A DNA stretch of 6,348 nt, taken from contig VBOM01000154.1 of assembly GCA_005877535.1 (NCBI GenBank), forward strand, positions 1-6,348, given 5' to 3'. Source of the stretch: Nitrospirota bacterium (GTDB lineage Bacteria > Nitrospirota > Nitrospiria > Nitrospirales > Nitrospiraceae). Below are positions 1 to 5,794 of the stretch, piece after piece (the first letter of the stretch is position 1; each line of letters opens with the position of its first letter). The notes under the pieces are model-generated. The model was not told the origin of the DNA, searched no databases, and worked only from the letters and a program-made list of their open reading frames with translations. Both the position numbers and the translations under genes were made by a program.

Positions 1-2
1 AC

Positions 3-74
3 TATGAGGATCTTGGGCAACATCCTCTGACCATTGCAAAAATGAGGGAATCTCCTCAGTCCTGCCGACATTGA
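3..74 (+). CDS. Possible 3' end of a plus-strand gene entering from the left
   Basis: The third frame is open from the window edge and reads YEDLGQHPLTIAKMRESPQS and four more residues before tandem TGA stops at 72-77. Codon use is plausible, but 23 codons are too few to judge. It could be an upstream member of the same degraded plus-strand group, or noise. Confidence 0.2.
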   Translation, partial: YEDLGQHPLTIAKMRESPQSCRH

Positions 75-77
75 TGA

Positions 78-472
78 CGGCATAATGAAGGCCTGAGAAA
101 ACTTCTCAGAGGTCAACATTCATTAGGAGATGCCGCTAGGTTTCGGAACCTGAAGATCGGTCGCGAACCCGTATTACTCGAAATCGTGTTCAGCCTACAG
201 TCGCCCTGCTACTGTCCTTGCTCATCGAGGAGCAAAACATCGAGATCGACTTCGGCCAGAACGAAAGCAGGGTGGCCGAATACATCAAGCCGGTTCGGCA
301 ATTGCTCCATGACATCCAGAAGCATCAGGTCGCGTTTCTGAGCGAATCGGCTGAAGCCTCTGCTCCGGATAAGCAGATCTTGGAGGATATTCGATCGACT
401 CAGGAGGTCGAAGGTCGTTACGGACAAGAATTTAAAACAACCCATGGCCTTGCTGGATTGGCGGAGAAATGA
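78..472 (+). pseudogene. Probable frameshifted remnant of an unidentified plus-strand gene
   Basis: From about 78 to 200 the third plus-strand frame reads with natural-looking codons (for example FRNLKIGREPVLLEIVFSLQ, 141-200). Near 195-210 the signal passes to the second frame, which is open from 140 and continues as LLIEEQNIEIDFGQNESRV to a TGA at 470-472. In the 218-340 part about 85 percent of codons end in G or C, as expected for a GC-rich gene, while the opposite strand is weaker. The protein would be hydrophilic, rich in Glu, Gln and Ile, probably helical, with no motif I recognise. No single start and no complete frame exist, so I read it as one gene broken by a frameshift (or a sequencing error). 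A small intact gene starting at TTG 218 (84 codons) is the alternative. Confidence 0.35.
93..109. repeat. Perfect 7-base inverted repeat with a 3-base loop
   Basis: CTGAGAA, spacer AAC, TTCTCAG. It is short and not followed by a T-run on either strand, so it does not look like an intrinsic terminator. It might be a small operator, a weak hairpin or chance. Confidence 0.35.
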
Positions 473-660
473 GCTTCAACAAAATCCTTGATCCTTCGCA
501 ATTCCAGGTCCGCCAAGCCTGAAAACATCAACCCGGTGTACGGCCACATCGTCGGCAAGACAATCCTCCCGCTCATCATCCAGGTCGGGAACGCCTCGAA
601 TCTCATCTTGAAGCCCGATCTCTATAGTTACTACGCGATGGACGGTTCGCGGCGTGATGG
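469..660 (+). pseudogene. Probable second remnant gene, ATGA-coupled to the previous one and frameshifted
   Basis: An ATG at 469 overlaps the preceding TGA (ATGA) and reads MSFNKILDPSQFQVRQA before a TGA at 520-522. The reading then resumes convincingly in another plus frame as KPENINPVYGHIVGK (from about 515) and ILPLIIQVGNASNLILKPDL to about 655, with roughly 85 percent of codons ending in G or C. After about 660 the codon bias falls to background, although the frame stays open to a TAG at 779-781. The pattern suggests a small downstream partner gene that lost its frame and its 3' end. I do not recognise the family. The alternative is a chance overlap of short ORFs. Confidence 0.35.
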
Positions 661-838
661 TGTCCCGTCCGTTGAGCCTTTGAGCGAAGGGATAGCGCCA
701 CGTGGGAAAAAGAGCGTTCCAGGGCAAAGAGGTTATCTTGCCAACCAGAGGCGGGTGGGTGAAGTAGCCGCAGAAGCTTAGCGAGTGAGAGAAGAGACTT
801 TTCTGCACCCAGGTAAGCAGGCGAGATTCTACCGGCAC
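476..838 (-). CDS. Doubtful 120-codon ORF just downstream of pduO
   Basis: A GTG-initiated ORF begins three bases after the pduO stop and runs 120 codons, which is operon-like spacing. Its first 60 or so codons (for example KITSLPWNALFPTWRYP) have moderately coding-like third positions and an aromatic-rich composition. The second half (DLDDEREDCLADDVAVHRVD) looks like the antisense of the plus-strand stretch at 515-655, which has stronger codon bias. No ribosome site precedes the GTG and I recognise no domain. More likely a chance ORF than a gene; listed because nothing else explains 660-840. Confidence 0.15.
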   Translation of the reverse strand: MPVESRLLTWVQKSLFSHSLSFCGYFTHPPLVGKITSLPWNALFPTWRYPFAQRLNGRDTITPRTVHRVVTIEIGLQDEIRGVPDLDDEREDCLADDVAVHRVDVFRLGGPGIAKDQGFC

Positions 839-841
839 GGG
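661..841. other. Operon-downstream stretch without a supported feature
   Basis: This is where a terminator for the minus-strand cobalamin operon would be expected. I see only weak pairing (an imperfect GAAAAG/CTTCTC stem near 796-812) and no stem followed by a T-run in the operon's direction, so the transcript may end by a Rho-type mechanism or run further. No RNA gene, repeat array or mobile-element end is visible. Confidence 0.3.
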
Positions 842-1432
842 TCACATGCCCTTCGGGTCCCGCTCCCACAATAACTCCGGCTCGCTCTGCTGCTTGGCCG
901 TCCAACGGGCCAAGACAAACAATGCGTCGCTGAGGCGATTCAGAAACCGCACGAGAGACGGATCCAAGGGCTCTTCCCTCCCCAACCGTACACAAATACG
1001 TTCAGCCCGTCGACAAATTGTTCTCGCTTGATGTAACAAGCTGGGAATCTTCCCGCCTCCTGGAAGAATAAATTCCTTCAGAGGGGGCAAGTCTTTCTGA
1101 CAGTGATCCATGAGTTTTTCCAGCCGGATCACCTCCCGCGATGTGACCGTTGGCATATTCTTAAACGTCTGCCCAGGCGCCGTGGCCAGCAGCCCACCAA
1201 CATCGAACAGCTTATTCTGCATCCAACGCAGTTCCTCTTCTAACCGATCAGCAGACGGATGATTCCCAAGCAGCTCCGCATTAAACGCTCTGACGACCCC
1301 GATCGTCGAGTTCAGTTCGTCCACGTCCCCATAGGCCTCTACCCGCAAACTGTCCTTCCAAACCTGCTGGCCACCAGCCAACCGTGTTTTCCCCTTGTCG
1401 CCAGTTTTGGTATAAACTCTCGTGATCCGCAT
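842..1432 (-). CDS. pduO: PduO-type ATP:cob(I)alamin adenosyltransferase
   Basis: This enzyme transfers the 5'-deoxyadenosyl group of ATP to the cobalt of cob(I)alamin or its precursors, making the adenosyl form on which CobQ, CbiZ and CbiB act. The 196 residues fit the single-domain PduO/MMAB-like trimeric family, not the unrelated CobA/BtuR type. Motifs: YTKTGDKGKTRLAGG (7-21), the ATP-binding N-terminal loop; RVEAYGDVDELNSTIG (30-45); a helix with LRWMQNKLFDVGGLLA (68-83); FILPGGGKIPSLLHQART (121-138); CRRAER (140-145), bearing conserved arginines; and RFLNRLSDALFVLAR (162-176). A gene symbol such as cobO or atr is equally usable. The start at 1432 has AAGGGAG five bases upstream, with a second AGGGAG before it. 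It is the last recognisable gene of the operon, downstream of cobQ by 21 bases; the short gap and same strand imply co-transcription. Confidence 0.96.
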   Translation of the reverse strand: MRITRVYTKTGDKGKTRLAGGQQVWKDSLRVEAYGDVDELNSTIGVVRAFNAELLGNHPSADRLEEELRWMQNKLFDVGGLLATAPGQTFKNMPTVTSREVIRLEKLMDHCQKDLPPLKEFILPGGGKIPSLLHQARTICRRAERICVRLGREEPLDPSLVRFLNRLSDALFVLARWTAKQQSEPELLWERDPKGM

Positions 1433-1453
1433 ACCTGCTCCCTTCTCCCTTCT
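1433..1453 (-). promoter_or_regulatory. Purine-rich cobQ-pduO spacer with tandem Shine-Dalgarno sequences
   Basis: On the minus strand the 21-base gap contains AGGGAG (1450-1445) and then AAGGGAG (1444-1438), the latter five bases before the pduO ATG. It is the only gap and the strongest ribosome site in the operon, so pduO can start independently while the genes before it depend on ATGA coupling. No promoter-like elements are visible in so short a gap. Confidence 0.75.
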
Positions 1454-2989
1454 TCATCGACCATCACACAATGGAAAGATCGCGTCCATATTCACATGCT
1501 GCTCTAGGTGGTCAGCCCAGCGATCCAGTTCAGAGCGCAGTTGTGTCGAGACGAGTTCAGACTCACCAGGTGAAATAGACGGTAGTCCCTTCCGCACACG
1601 TACGCGATTCAACCAGCCCCTACGGAACCCAGACTGATCGAACAGACCATGAATGCTGGTGCCCCAGATACAACCATTCATGCTTGCAGCGCCTTCATCA
1701 CCCCCCGCCGTGCCTTCCCCGATTTCAGCTGCTTCAATTTGAAAAGACGGGTTGGCGGTTCCACGAATAGTCCGCCCCATGTGGATTTCATAGCCACGGA
1801 CTGGCGCGTGCTTTTCCACGCCATGCAACAGGGACGTGGCACGAACTTGCCGACAGATTTTTGGCGCATCGAGCTCCGTCGTCACATCGAGAAAGCCTAA
1901 GCCTATTGTCGTTCCTCCCCGCTCCAATCCCTTGGGATCGGCGATCGCTTGCCCAAGCATCTGGTACCCTCCGCAGATTCCGATCAGCTCGCCTCCTCTG
2001 TGTACATGCGATTCCAAGGTACCAGGAAATCCTGAGGTCACGAGATAGTCGAGGTCTTCGAGCGTATTCTTGCTTCCAGGAAGAATCACTACGTCAGCTC
2101 CTCGGAGATCCTCCGGCAACGCGACAAACCGAAGCGCCACATCCTTCTCGGCTGCCAGCGAATTGAAGTCGGTGAAGTTGCTCATGCGAGGAAGCAGGAC
2201 CACAGCTACATTTGTGACATCAGGTTTGAACTGAACCGACCGGGATAGAGCGAGATCGAGGCTATCTTCTTGATCCAATCGAAGGTCCCGCAGGTAGGGA
2301 ACGACTCCCAGAACCGGAAGACTTGTGCGCACCTCAAGTATGCGAACACCATCTTCAAACAGTCGACGATCTCCGCGGAACTTATTCACGATCACACCGC
2401 GCACGCGGTGGCGTTCATGCGGCGCCAGCAAATCGAGCGTCCCAATGATCTGTGCGAAAACCCCACCCCGATCAATATCCGCCACGAGCACGACGGAAGC
2501 ATCGGCTAACTCGACGACAGGCCAGTTCACGATGTCTCGATGGCGAAGATTGATTTCCGCAGCACTTCCTGCCCCTTCGATCACGACACACTCATACTCA
2601 GTGGCCAGTCGGGCATAACACTCTTGAACAATGCTGAACAGTGTCTGTTTCCGCTCAAAGTACGCAAGCGCATCCAACGTCTCGTAGACCTTGCCTTTCA
2701 CCACGACCTGAGATCGTGAATCCGACTCGGGCTTCAGCAAAATCGGATTCATATCTACCGTCGGCTCGATTCCGCAGGCCTGAGCCTGCAGCGCCTGCGC
2801 TCGGCCGATCTCCCCTCCATCGAGCGTGACGAAAGAATTCAGTGCCATGTTCTGCGCTTTGAATGGCGAGACCCGTGTACCTTTGCGAGATAAGAGTCTG
2901 CAAATCCCTGCGACAATGAGGCTCTTCCCGACATCGGAGCCGGTTCCAAGAATCGCAAGGGCTTTGACTGACGTACCGGAAATCGTCAT
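1454..2989 (-). CDS. cobQ: Adenosylcobyric acid synthase, glutamine-hydrolysing (CobQ/CbiP)
   Basis: CobQ performs four ATP- and glutamine-dependent amidations (side chains b, d, e, g) on adenosylcobyrinic acid a,c-diamide to yield adenosylcobyric acid. The 511 residues are full length. The N-terminal dethiobiotin-synthetase-like domain has the P-loop variant GTGSDVGKS (15-23), KAQNMALNS (44-52), EGAGSAAEINL (138-148), ADIDRGGVFAQ (170-180) and GVIVNKFRGD (198-207). The C-terminal class-I-like glutaminase domain has ILPGSKNTLEDL (302-313), GICGGYQMLG (337-346) with the presumed nucleophile Cys339, GYEIHMG (399-405) and SIHGLFD (445-451) with His447. All key residues are present, so the enzyme should be active. 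The ATG at 2989 forms an ATGA with the cbiZ stop and has GAAGGA three bases upstream; an ATG at 3010 would add seven residues and lacks a ribosome site. The 3' end is 21 bases before pduO. Confidence 0.97.
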   Translation of the reverse strand: MTISGTSVKALAILGTGSDVGKSLIVAGICRLLSRKGTRVSPFKAQNMALNSFVTLDGGEIGRAQALQAQACGIEPTVDMNPILLKPESDSRSQVVVKGKVYETLDALAYFERKQTLFSIVQECYARLATEYECVVIEGAGSAAEINLRHRDIVNWPVVELADASVVLVADIDRGGVFAQIIGTLDLLAPHERHRVRGVIVNKFRGDRRLFEDGVRILEVRTSLPVLGVVPYLRDLRLDQEDSLDLALSRSVQFKPDVTNVAVVLLPRMSNFTDFNSLAAEKDVALRFVALPEDLRGADVVILPGSKNTLEDLDYLVTSGFPGTLESHVHRGGELIGICGGYQMLGQAIADPKGLERGGTTIGLGFLDVTTELDAPKICRQVRATSLLHGVEKHAPVRGYEIHMGRTIRGTANPSFQIEAAEIGEGTAGGDEGAASMNGCIWGTSIHGLFDQSGFRRGWLNRVRVRKGLPSISPGESELVSTQLRSELDRWADHLEQHVNMDAIFPLCDGR

Positions 2990-3744
2990 GGATCCTTCAC
3001 GCCGCTGCATGGTTTACAACGATGATGCCAACGCACATAGCGGGCCAGCCCTTCCGTGACCGCCCTCCCAATCGCTCGCCCGACGAGTTCTCCGAGGGTC
3101 GTGTGGGTTCCACTGTACCGCATAGGAGGTCCACTCCCACTCACAACCACGACCGCATCTGTTCCGGTTCCAGTCGCCCACGATCCGCCAGTCCAACTCT
3201 TCACCTTGGCACGTAACAGGACAGCGGTCTTTGCTTCGGTCGCCACCTGCACCATCCCGACCATTGCCGCAGCAGACAGACGAGCGTTGGTTACGAGAAT
3301 TAGATTGATCGTGCCAGGATGGGCACCACTGTAGGTGCGCTGTCTCGGCGTCACCGGGTCCCCCGCCCGCACAGCATTCGAAATCCCGACCGTGACAAAT
3401 CCTTCGACCCAGATTTGGCCATAGGCCTCTCGCACCGTGACTAAGTCCGCGAGCGACACGGCGGTCATGAGACCGACAAATTTATCGTGGATGCCGAGCG
3501 AGGTAGCCAGCTTGCTTAGCGTCCTGGCAGGATCGGCGCATCGCGCGCCTGCACCCATGCGACGATCATCTCTGCCAAGCTGCTTGGCCGCGACTTGATG
3601 GTTCAAGATATATCTGGCCCGCGTGATTCCACCGGCCCTGGGAGCAGAGGAGAGAACTGACCGGACGTCCCCCAGGTCGACGATGAGCGTGGTTCGTCTG
3701 ACTTTAAAAGCGGTCTGCATCGCGCGTGTGCTTAGCTTCCTCAT
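2986..3744 (-). CDS. cbiZ: Adenosylcobinamide amidohydrolase CbiZ
   Basis: CbiZ hydrolyses the amide bond between the corrin ring and the aminopropanol arm, turning adenosylcobinamide (and, in some bacteria, pseudocobalamin-type cobamides) into adenosylcobyric acid for salvage or remodelling. The 252 residues span a complete CbiZ domain: AGGITRARYILNHQV (37-51), GLMTAVSLADLV (91-102), GFVTVGISNAVRAGDP (115-130), HPGTINLILVTNARLS (142-157), ATEAKTAVLL (168-177), WATGTGTDAVVVV (189-201), YSGTHTTLGELVG (210-222). These blocks agree well with the family from memory. The C-terminus carries WHHRCKPC (239-246), a possible metal-binding tail that I do not recall as a family feature. I chose the ATG at 3744 because it forms an ATGA overlap with the cobD stop and has a weak GAAGAG ribosome site six bases upstream; an in-frame TTG at 3765 would add seven residues. 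It is followed by cobQ, again with ATGA. Confidence 0.93.
   Translation of the reverse strand: MRKLSTRAMQTAFKVRRTTLIVDLGDVRSVLSSAPRAGGITRARYILNHQVAAKQLGRDDRRMGAGARCADPARTLSKLATSLGIHDKFVGLMTAVSLADLVTVREAYGQIWVEGFVTVGISNAVRAGDPVTPRQRTYSGAHPGTINLILVTNARLSAAAMVGMVQVATEAKTAVLLRAKVKSWTGGSWATGTGTDAVVVVSGSGPPMRYSGTHTTLGELVGRAIGRAVTEGLARYVRWHHRCKPCSGVKDP
2990..2998 (-). promoter_or_regulatory. cobQ ribosome-binding site supporting the ATG at 2989
   Basis: GAAGGA lies three bases before the ATG inside the last codons of cbiZ. Spacing is slightly short but the match is good, and no comparable site precedes the alternative in-frame ATG at 3010. This favours the 511-residue CobQ. Confidence 0.6.
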
Positions 3745-4835
3745 GACTGTCTCTTCGACAAGCAAGCGCCAAGGGCTGCAAGCAACCGTCGATTCTCTTT
3801 GGCGGTCCTGATCGCAACACGAATCATCTGCGTAGTCAGGCCTGGCAACGTCGAACAGTCGCGAACGAGCAGCCTCTCGGAAGCCAATCGGTTAGTCACC
3901 TCGCCGGCGCAGGTCGAGGCAGGAAGCTCGATCAGCACAAAATTCGCGGTTGATGAGTAGACGTGCAGGCAGGAGAAGGAGTGAAGCCCGCGCACGAATC
4001 GTGAGCGTTCGCTCTTCATGAATGTGCGGCTTTGTGTCGCATAGGCATGATCGTGCAGCACCGCGCGGGAGACCTCTTGGGCCAGTGAATTGACCGACCA
4101 GGGTGGCTGCCGATCTTTCAGCTGATCCACGACCTTGCTTGCGCCAACCAGATAGCCGATTCGGAGCCCCGGTATGGCATAGAATTTCGTCAGACTCCGC
4201 AACACCATCATGCGCGGATGTTCACTCAGCAATGAGACGACAGACTGTTCCTGACAATAGTCGATGAAAGCCTCATCGACGATCAACCAGCCCTGTTGTC
4301 GCTCGACAACCTCAGCAAGTTCACGCATAGCCAGCCGGTCCACGACTTGGCCGGTTGGATTGTTGGGGTTGCACAGAAACACGGCATCGAATTTCGATTG
4401 TTTGGCAGAAAGCTGCCGTAGGACATCATTCAATGGAGGACGAAAACGTTCCTCTCGTCTGGCATGAACGTACTGGACCGAGCTCTCTGCGTCCAGCAAC
4501 GCACGCGCATACTCCTCAAACGTGGGACCCATAATGAGCGCGGACTTGATCGCGAGCGCGCGGGGCAACAGATGAATCAGTTCAGTCGAGCCGTTGCCGA
4601 CGAGGATCATGTCTGGATCGACGCCGCACTGCTGCGCCAATGCTTGCCGGAGCTTCCAACAATCGGGATCTGGATAGTGCACGATCTGCTTGAGCGCCGA
4701 ACGAATCGCGCGGAGCCCCACTGTGGGAGGACCCAGCGGATTGATGCACGCGCTAAAATCCATGATCCGCTCGACGGGAATTCGTTGTTCCCGAGCAACC
4801 TTGTAGACGTTCCCGCCGTGAGTGGGTTGTGTCAT
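3741..4835 (-). CDS. cobD: L-threonine-O-3-phosphate decarboxylase (PLP enzyme)
   Basis: This fold-type I PLP enzyme of the histidinol-phosphate aminotransferase family decarboxylates L-threonine phosphate to (R)-1-amino-2-propanol phosphate, the substrate of CbiB (the gene is cobD in Salmonella and cobC in Pseudomonas). The 364 residues match the family. Visible motifs: HGGN at 7-10, DFSACINPLGPP (26-37), NGSTELIHL (81-89), CNPNNPTG (155-162), VDEAFIDY with the pyridine-nitrogen Asp187, RSLTKFYAIPGLRIGY (213-228) with the Schiff-base Lys217, and a C-terminal IRVAIRT (338-344) that holds the expected substrate-carboxylate arginine. HGGN, SACINPLG and the cobalamin context separate it from HisC; this is inference from motifs and neighbours. 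There is no C-terminal zinc-finger extension of the kind found in some archaeal CobD. I chose the ATG at 4835 (ATGA with the cbiB stop); an in-frame GTG at 4856 would add seven residues and has no well-placed Shine-Dalgarno sequence. It overlaps cbiZ by ATGA. Confidence 0.93.
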   Translation of the reverse strand: MTQPTHGGNVYKVAREQRIPVERIMDFSACINPLGPPTVGLRAIRSALKQIVHYPDPDCWKLRQALAQQCGVDPDMILVGNGSTELIHLLPRALAIKSALIMGPTFEEYARALLDAESSVQYVHARREERFRPPLNDVLRQLSAKQSKFDAVFLCNPNNPTGQVVDRLAMRELAEVVERQQGWLIVDEAFIDYCQEQSVVSLLSEHPRMMVLRSLTKFYAIPGLRIGYLVGASKVVDQLKDRQPPWSVNSLAQEVSRAVLHDHAYATQSRTFMKSERSRFVRGLHSFSCLHVYSSTANFVLIELPASTCAGEVTNRLASERLLVRDCSTLPGLTTQMIRVAIRTAKENRRLLAALGACLSKRQS

Positions 4836-5794
4836 CCCTTCACCATCACGAGCCACCCCATGCCCAACAGGACTCCTGTGATACTTGTCCAGAGCATGAG
4901 CGTTAACGCCATGCCGATGTGAGCCCTCGTCAGAGGCTGATCAGGATTGCCAAGATGTGGACGTTCAATAAGAAGACCGTCATAGCGATTAGTCCCGCCT
5001 AGTTGCACCCCGAGCGCGCCGGCCATTGCAGCTTCCGGGCGTCCACTGTTCGGGCTTGGATGTTGTCCACCGTCACGAAGCAAGATCTTCCAGGCGTGCT
5101 GCATCGCGGGCCATGATCGAGAGACAATTCCCGCTGAGAGAACCAGCAAGAACGCAGTGATCCGAGCCGGAAGAAAATTTACCACGTCATCCAATCGTGC
5201 CGACGCCCAGCCAAACCACCGGTATCGGTCGTCCATATGGCCGATCATCGAGTCCAACGTGCTGACCGCCTTATACGCAAGCGCCAATGGAGCCCCTCCG
5301 AGGATCAGATAGAACAAGGGCGCCATGATGCCGTCAGCCGTGCTTTCCGCAATCGTTTCCACCGTGGCGCGGACGATATCAGATTCAGCCATTTCCTCCG
5401 TATCGCGTCCGACAATTTTGGCGAGCGCTGCGCGGGCTTCCATCAAAGAAACGGATTGGAGAGCCCGTTGTACGGATACGACATGGTCAATGAGATCGCG
5501 AGCCGCGAGAGTAGTCCAGGCCAGCAACACAGTGCCCGCGCTACCCCATAAGGGATCGATCAAACTGCCAAACCAGATGAGCAACGCCCCAGCCGCATAG
5601 GCTCCGGCAGGCAAGGCGACAGCCAAGAGCATGCCTGCAATACGTTGTTTGGTGGGAGACAGGAGGAGTTGATGGACACGCCGGTCGCACCAGGTGACGA
5701 CGGCTCCCATCCATCGCACCGGGTGTGGGAACCAGCGCGGGTCTCCGACCGCCGCGTCTAAAAGGCAGGCCACCGCCAATTCGCCTCCGGTCAT
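4832..5794 (-). CDS. cbiB: Adenosylcobinamide-phosphate synthase, membrane protein CbiB
   Basis: CbiB attaches (R)-1-amino-2-propanol O-2-phosphate to the f-side-chain carboxylate of adenosylcobyric acid, giving adenosylcobinamide phosphate. It is called CobD in the Pseudomonas naming. The 320-residue length is normal. Signatures in order: GDPRWFPHPVRWMG (residues 17-30), a hydrophobic segment at 53-76, ESDIVRATVETIAES through ADGIMAPLFY (137-162), STLDSMIGHMDDRYRWFGW (178-196), ARLDDVVNFLPARITA (199-214), DGGQHPSPNSGRPEAAMAGA (241-260) and GGTNRYDG (266-273), plus a terminal membrane helix near 292-316. All family-conserved blocks appear intact. The ATG start at 5794 sits in an ATGA overlap with the cobS stop and has no clear Shine-Dalgarno sequence, which suggests translation coupled to cobS. 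The 3' end overlaps cobD by ATGA. CobD supplies its aminopropanol-phosphate substrate, which fits their adjacency. Confidence 0.97.
   Translation of the reverse strand: MTGGELAVACLLDAAVGDPRWFPHPVRWMGAVVTWCDRRVHQLLLSPTKQRIAGMLLAVALPAGAYAAGALLIWFGSLIDPLWGSAGTVLLAWTTLAARDLIDHVVSVQRALQSVSLMEARAALAKIVGRDTEEMAESDIVRATVETIAESTADGIMAPLFYLILGGAPLALAYKAVSTLDSMIGHMDDRYRWFGWASARLDDVVNFLPARITAFLLVLSAGIVSRSWPAMQHAWKILLRDGGQHPSPNSGRPEAAMAGALGVQLGGTNRYDGLLIERPHLGNPDQPLTRAHIGMALTLMLWTSITGVLLGMGWLVMVKG

Noticed and set aside
195..216. Sequence CGCCCTGCTACTGTCC on the plus strand resembles the CCCGCTACTGT core seen in cobalamin riboswitches
   Set aside because: The rest of the riboswitch (B12 box AGCCAGGAGACCTGCC and flanking helices) is absent, the strand is opposite to the operon, and the position is downstream of it.
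209..445. 78-codon minus-strand ORF rich in Leu and Asp
   Set aside because: It is the mirror of the plus-strand frame, which has clearly stronger G/C bias at third codon positions.
1..841. Possible CRISPR array, tRNA or insertion-sequence end in the gene-poor stretch
   Set aside because: No regularly spaced repeats, no cloverleaf-like pattern, and no terminal inverted repeats or target duplications were seen.
603..995. 130-codon minus-strand ORF overlapping the 3' half of pduO
   Set aside because: It is out of frame with a clearly conserved PduO and has no recognisable motif; a shadow ORF.
2990..3010. Upstream in-frame start for cobQ at 3010, with parallel seven-codon extensions for cbiZ (TTG 3765) and cobD (GTG 4856)
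   Set aside because: In all three the ATGA start is ATG, family-typical in position, and the extension would give a 25-base overlap without a good ribosome site. The identical seven-codon length in three genes appears to be coincidence.
4464..4922. 152-codon plus-strand ORF opposite cobD and cbiB
   Set aside because: It lies antisense to two fully conserved enzymes and has no recognisable domain.
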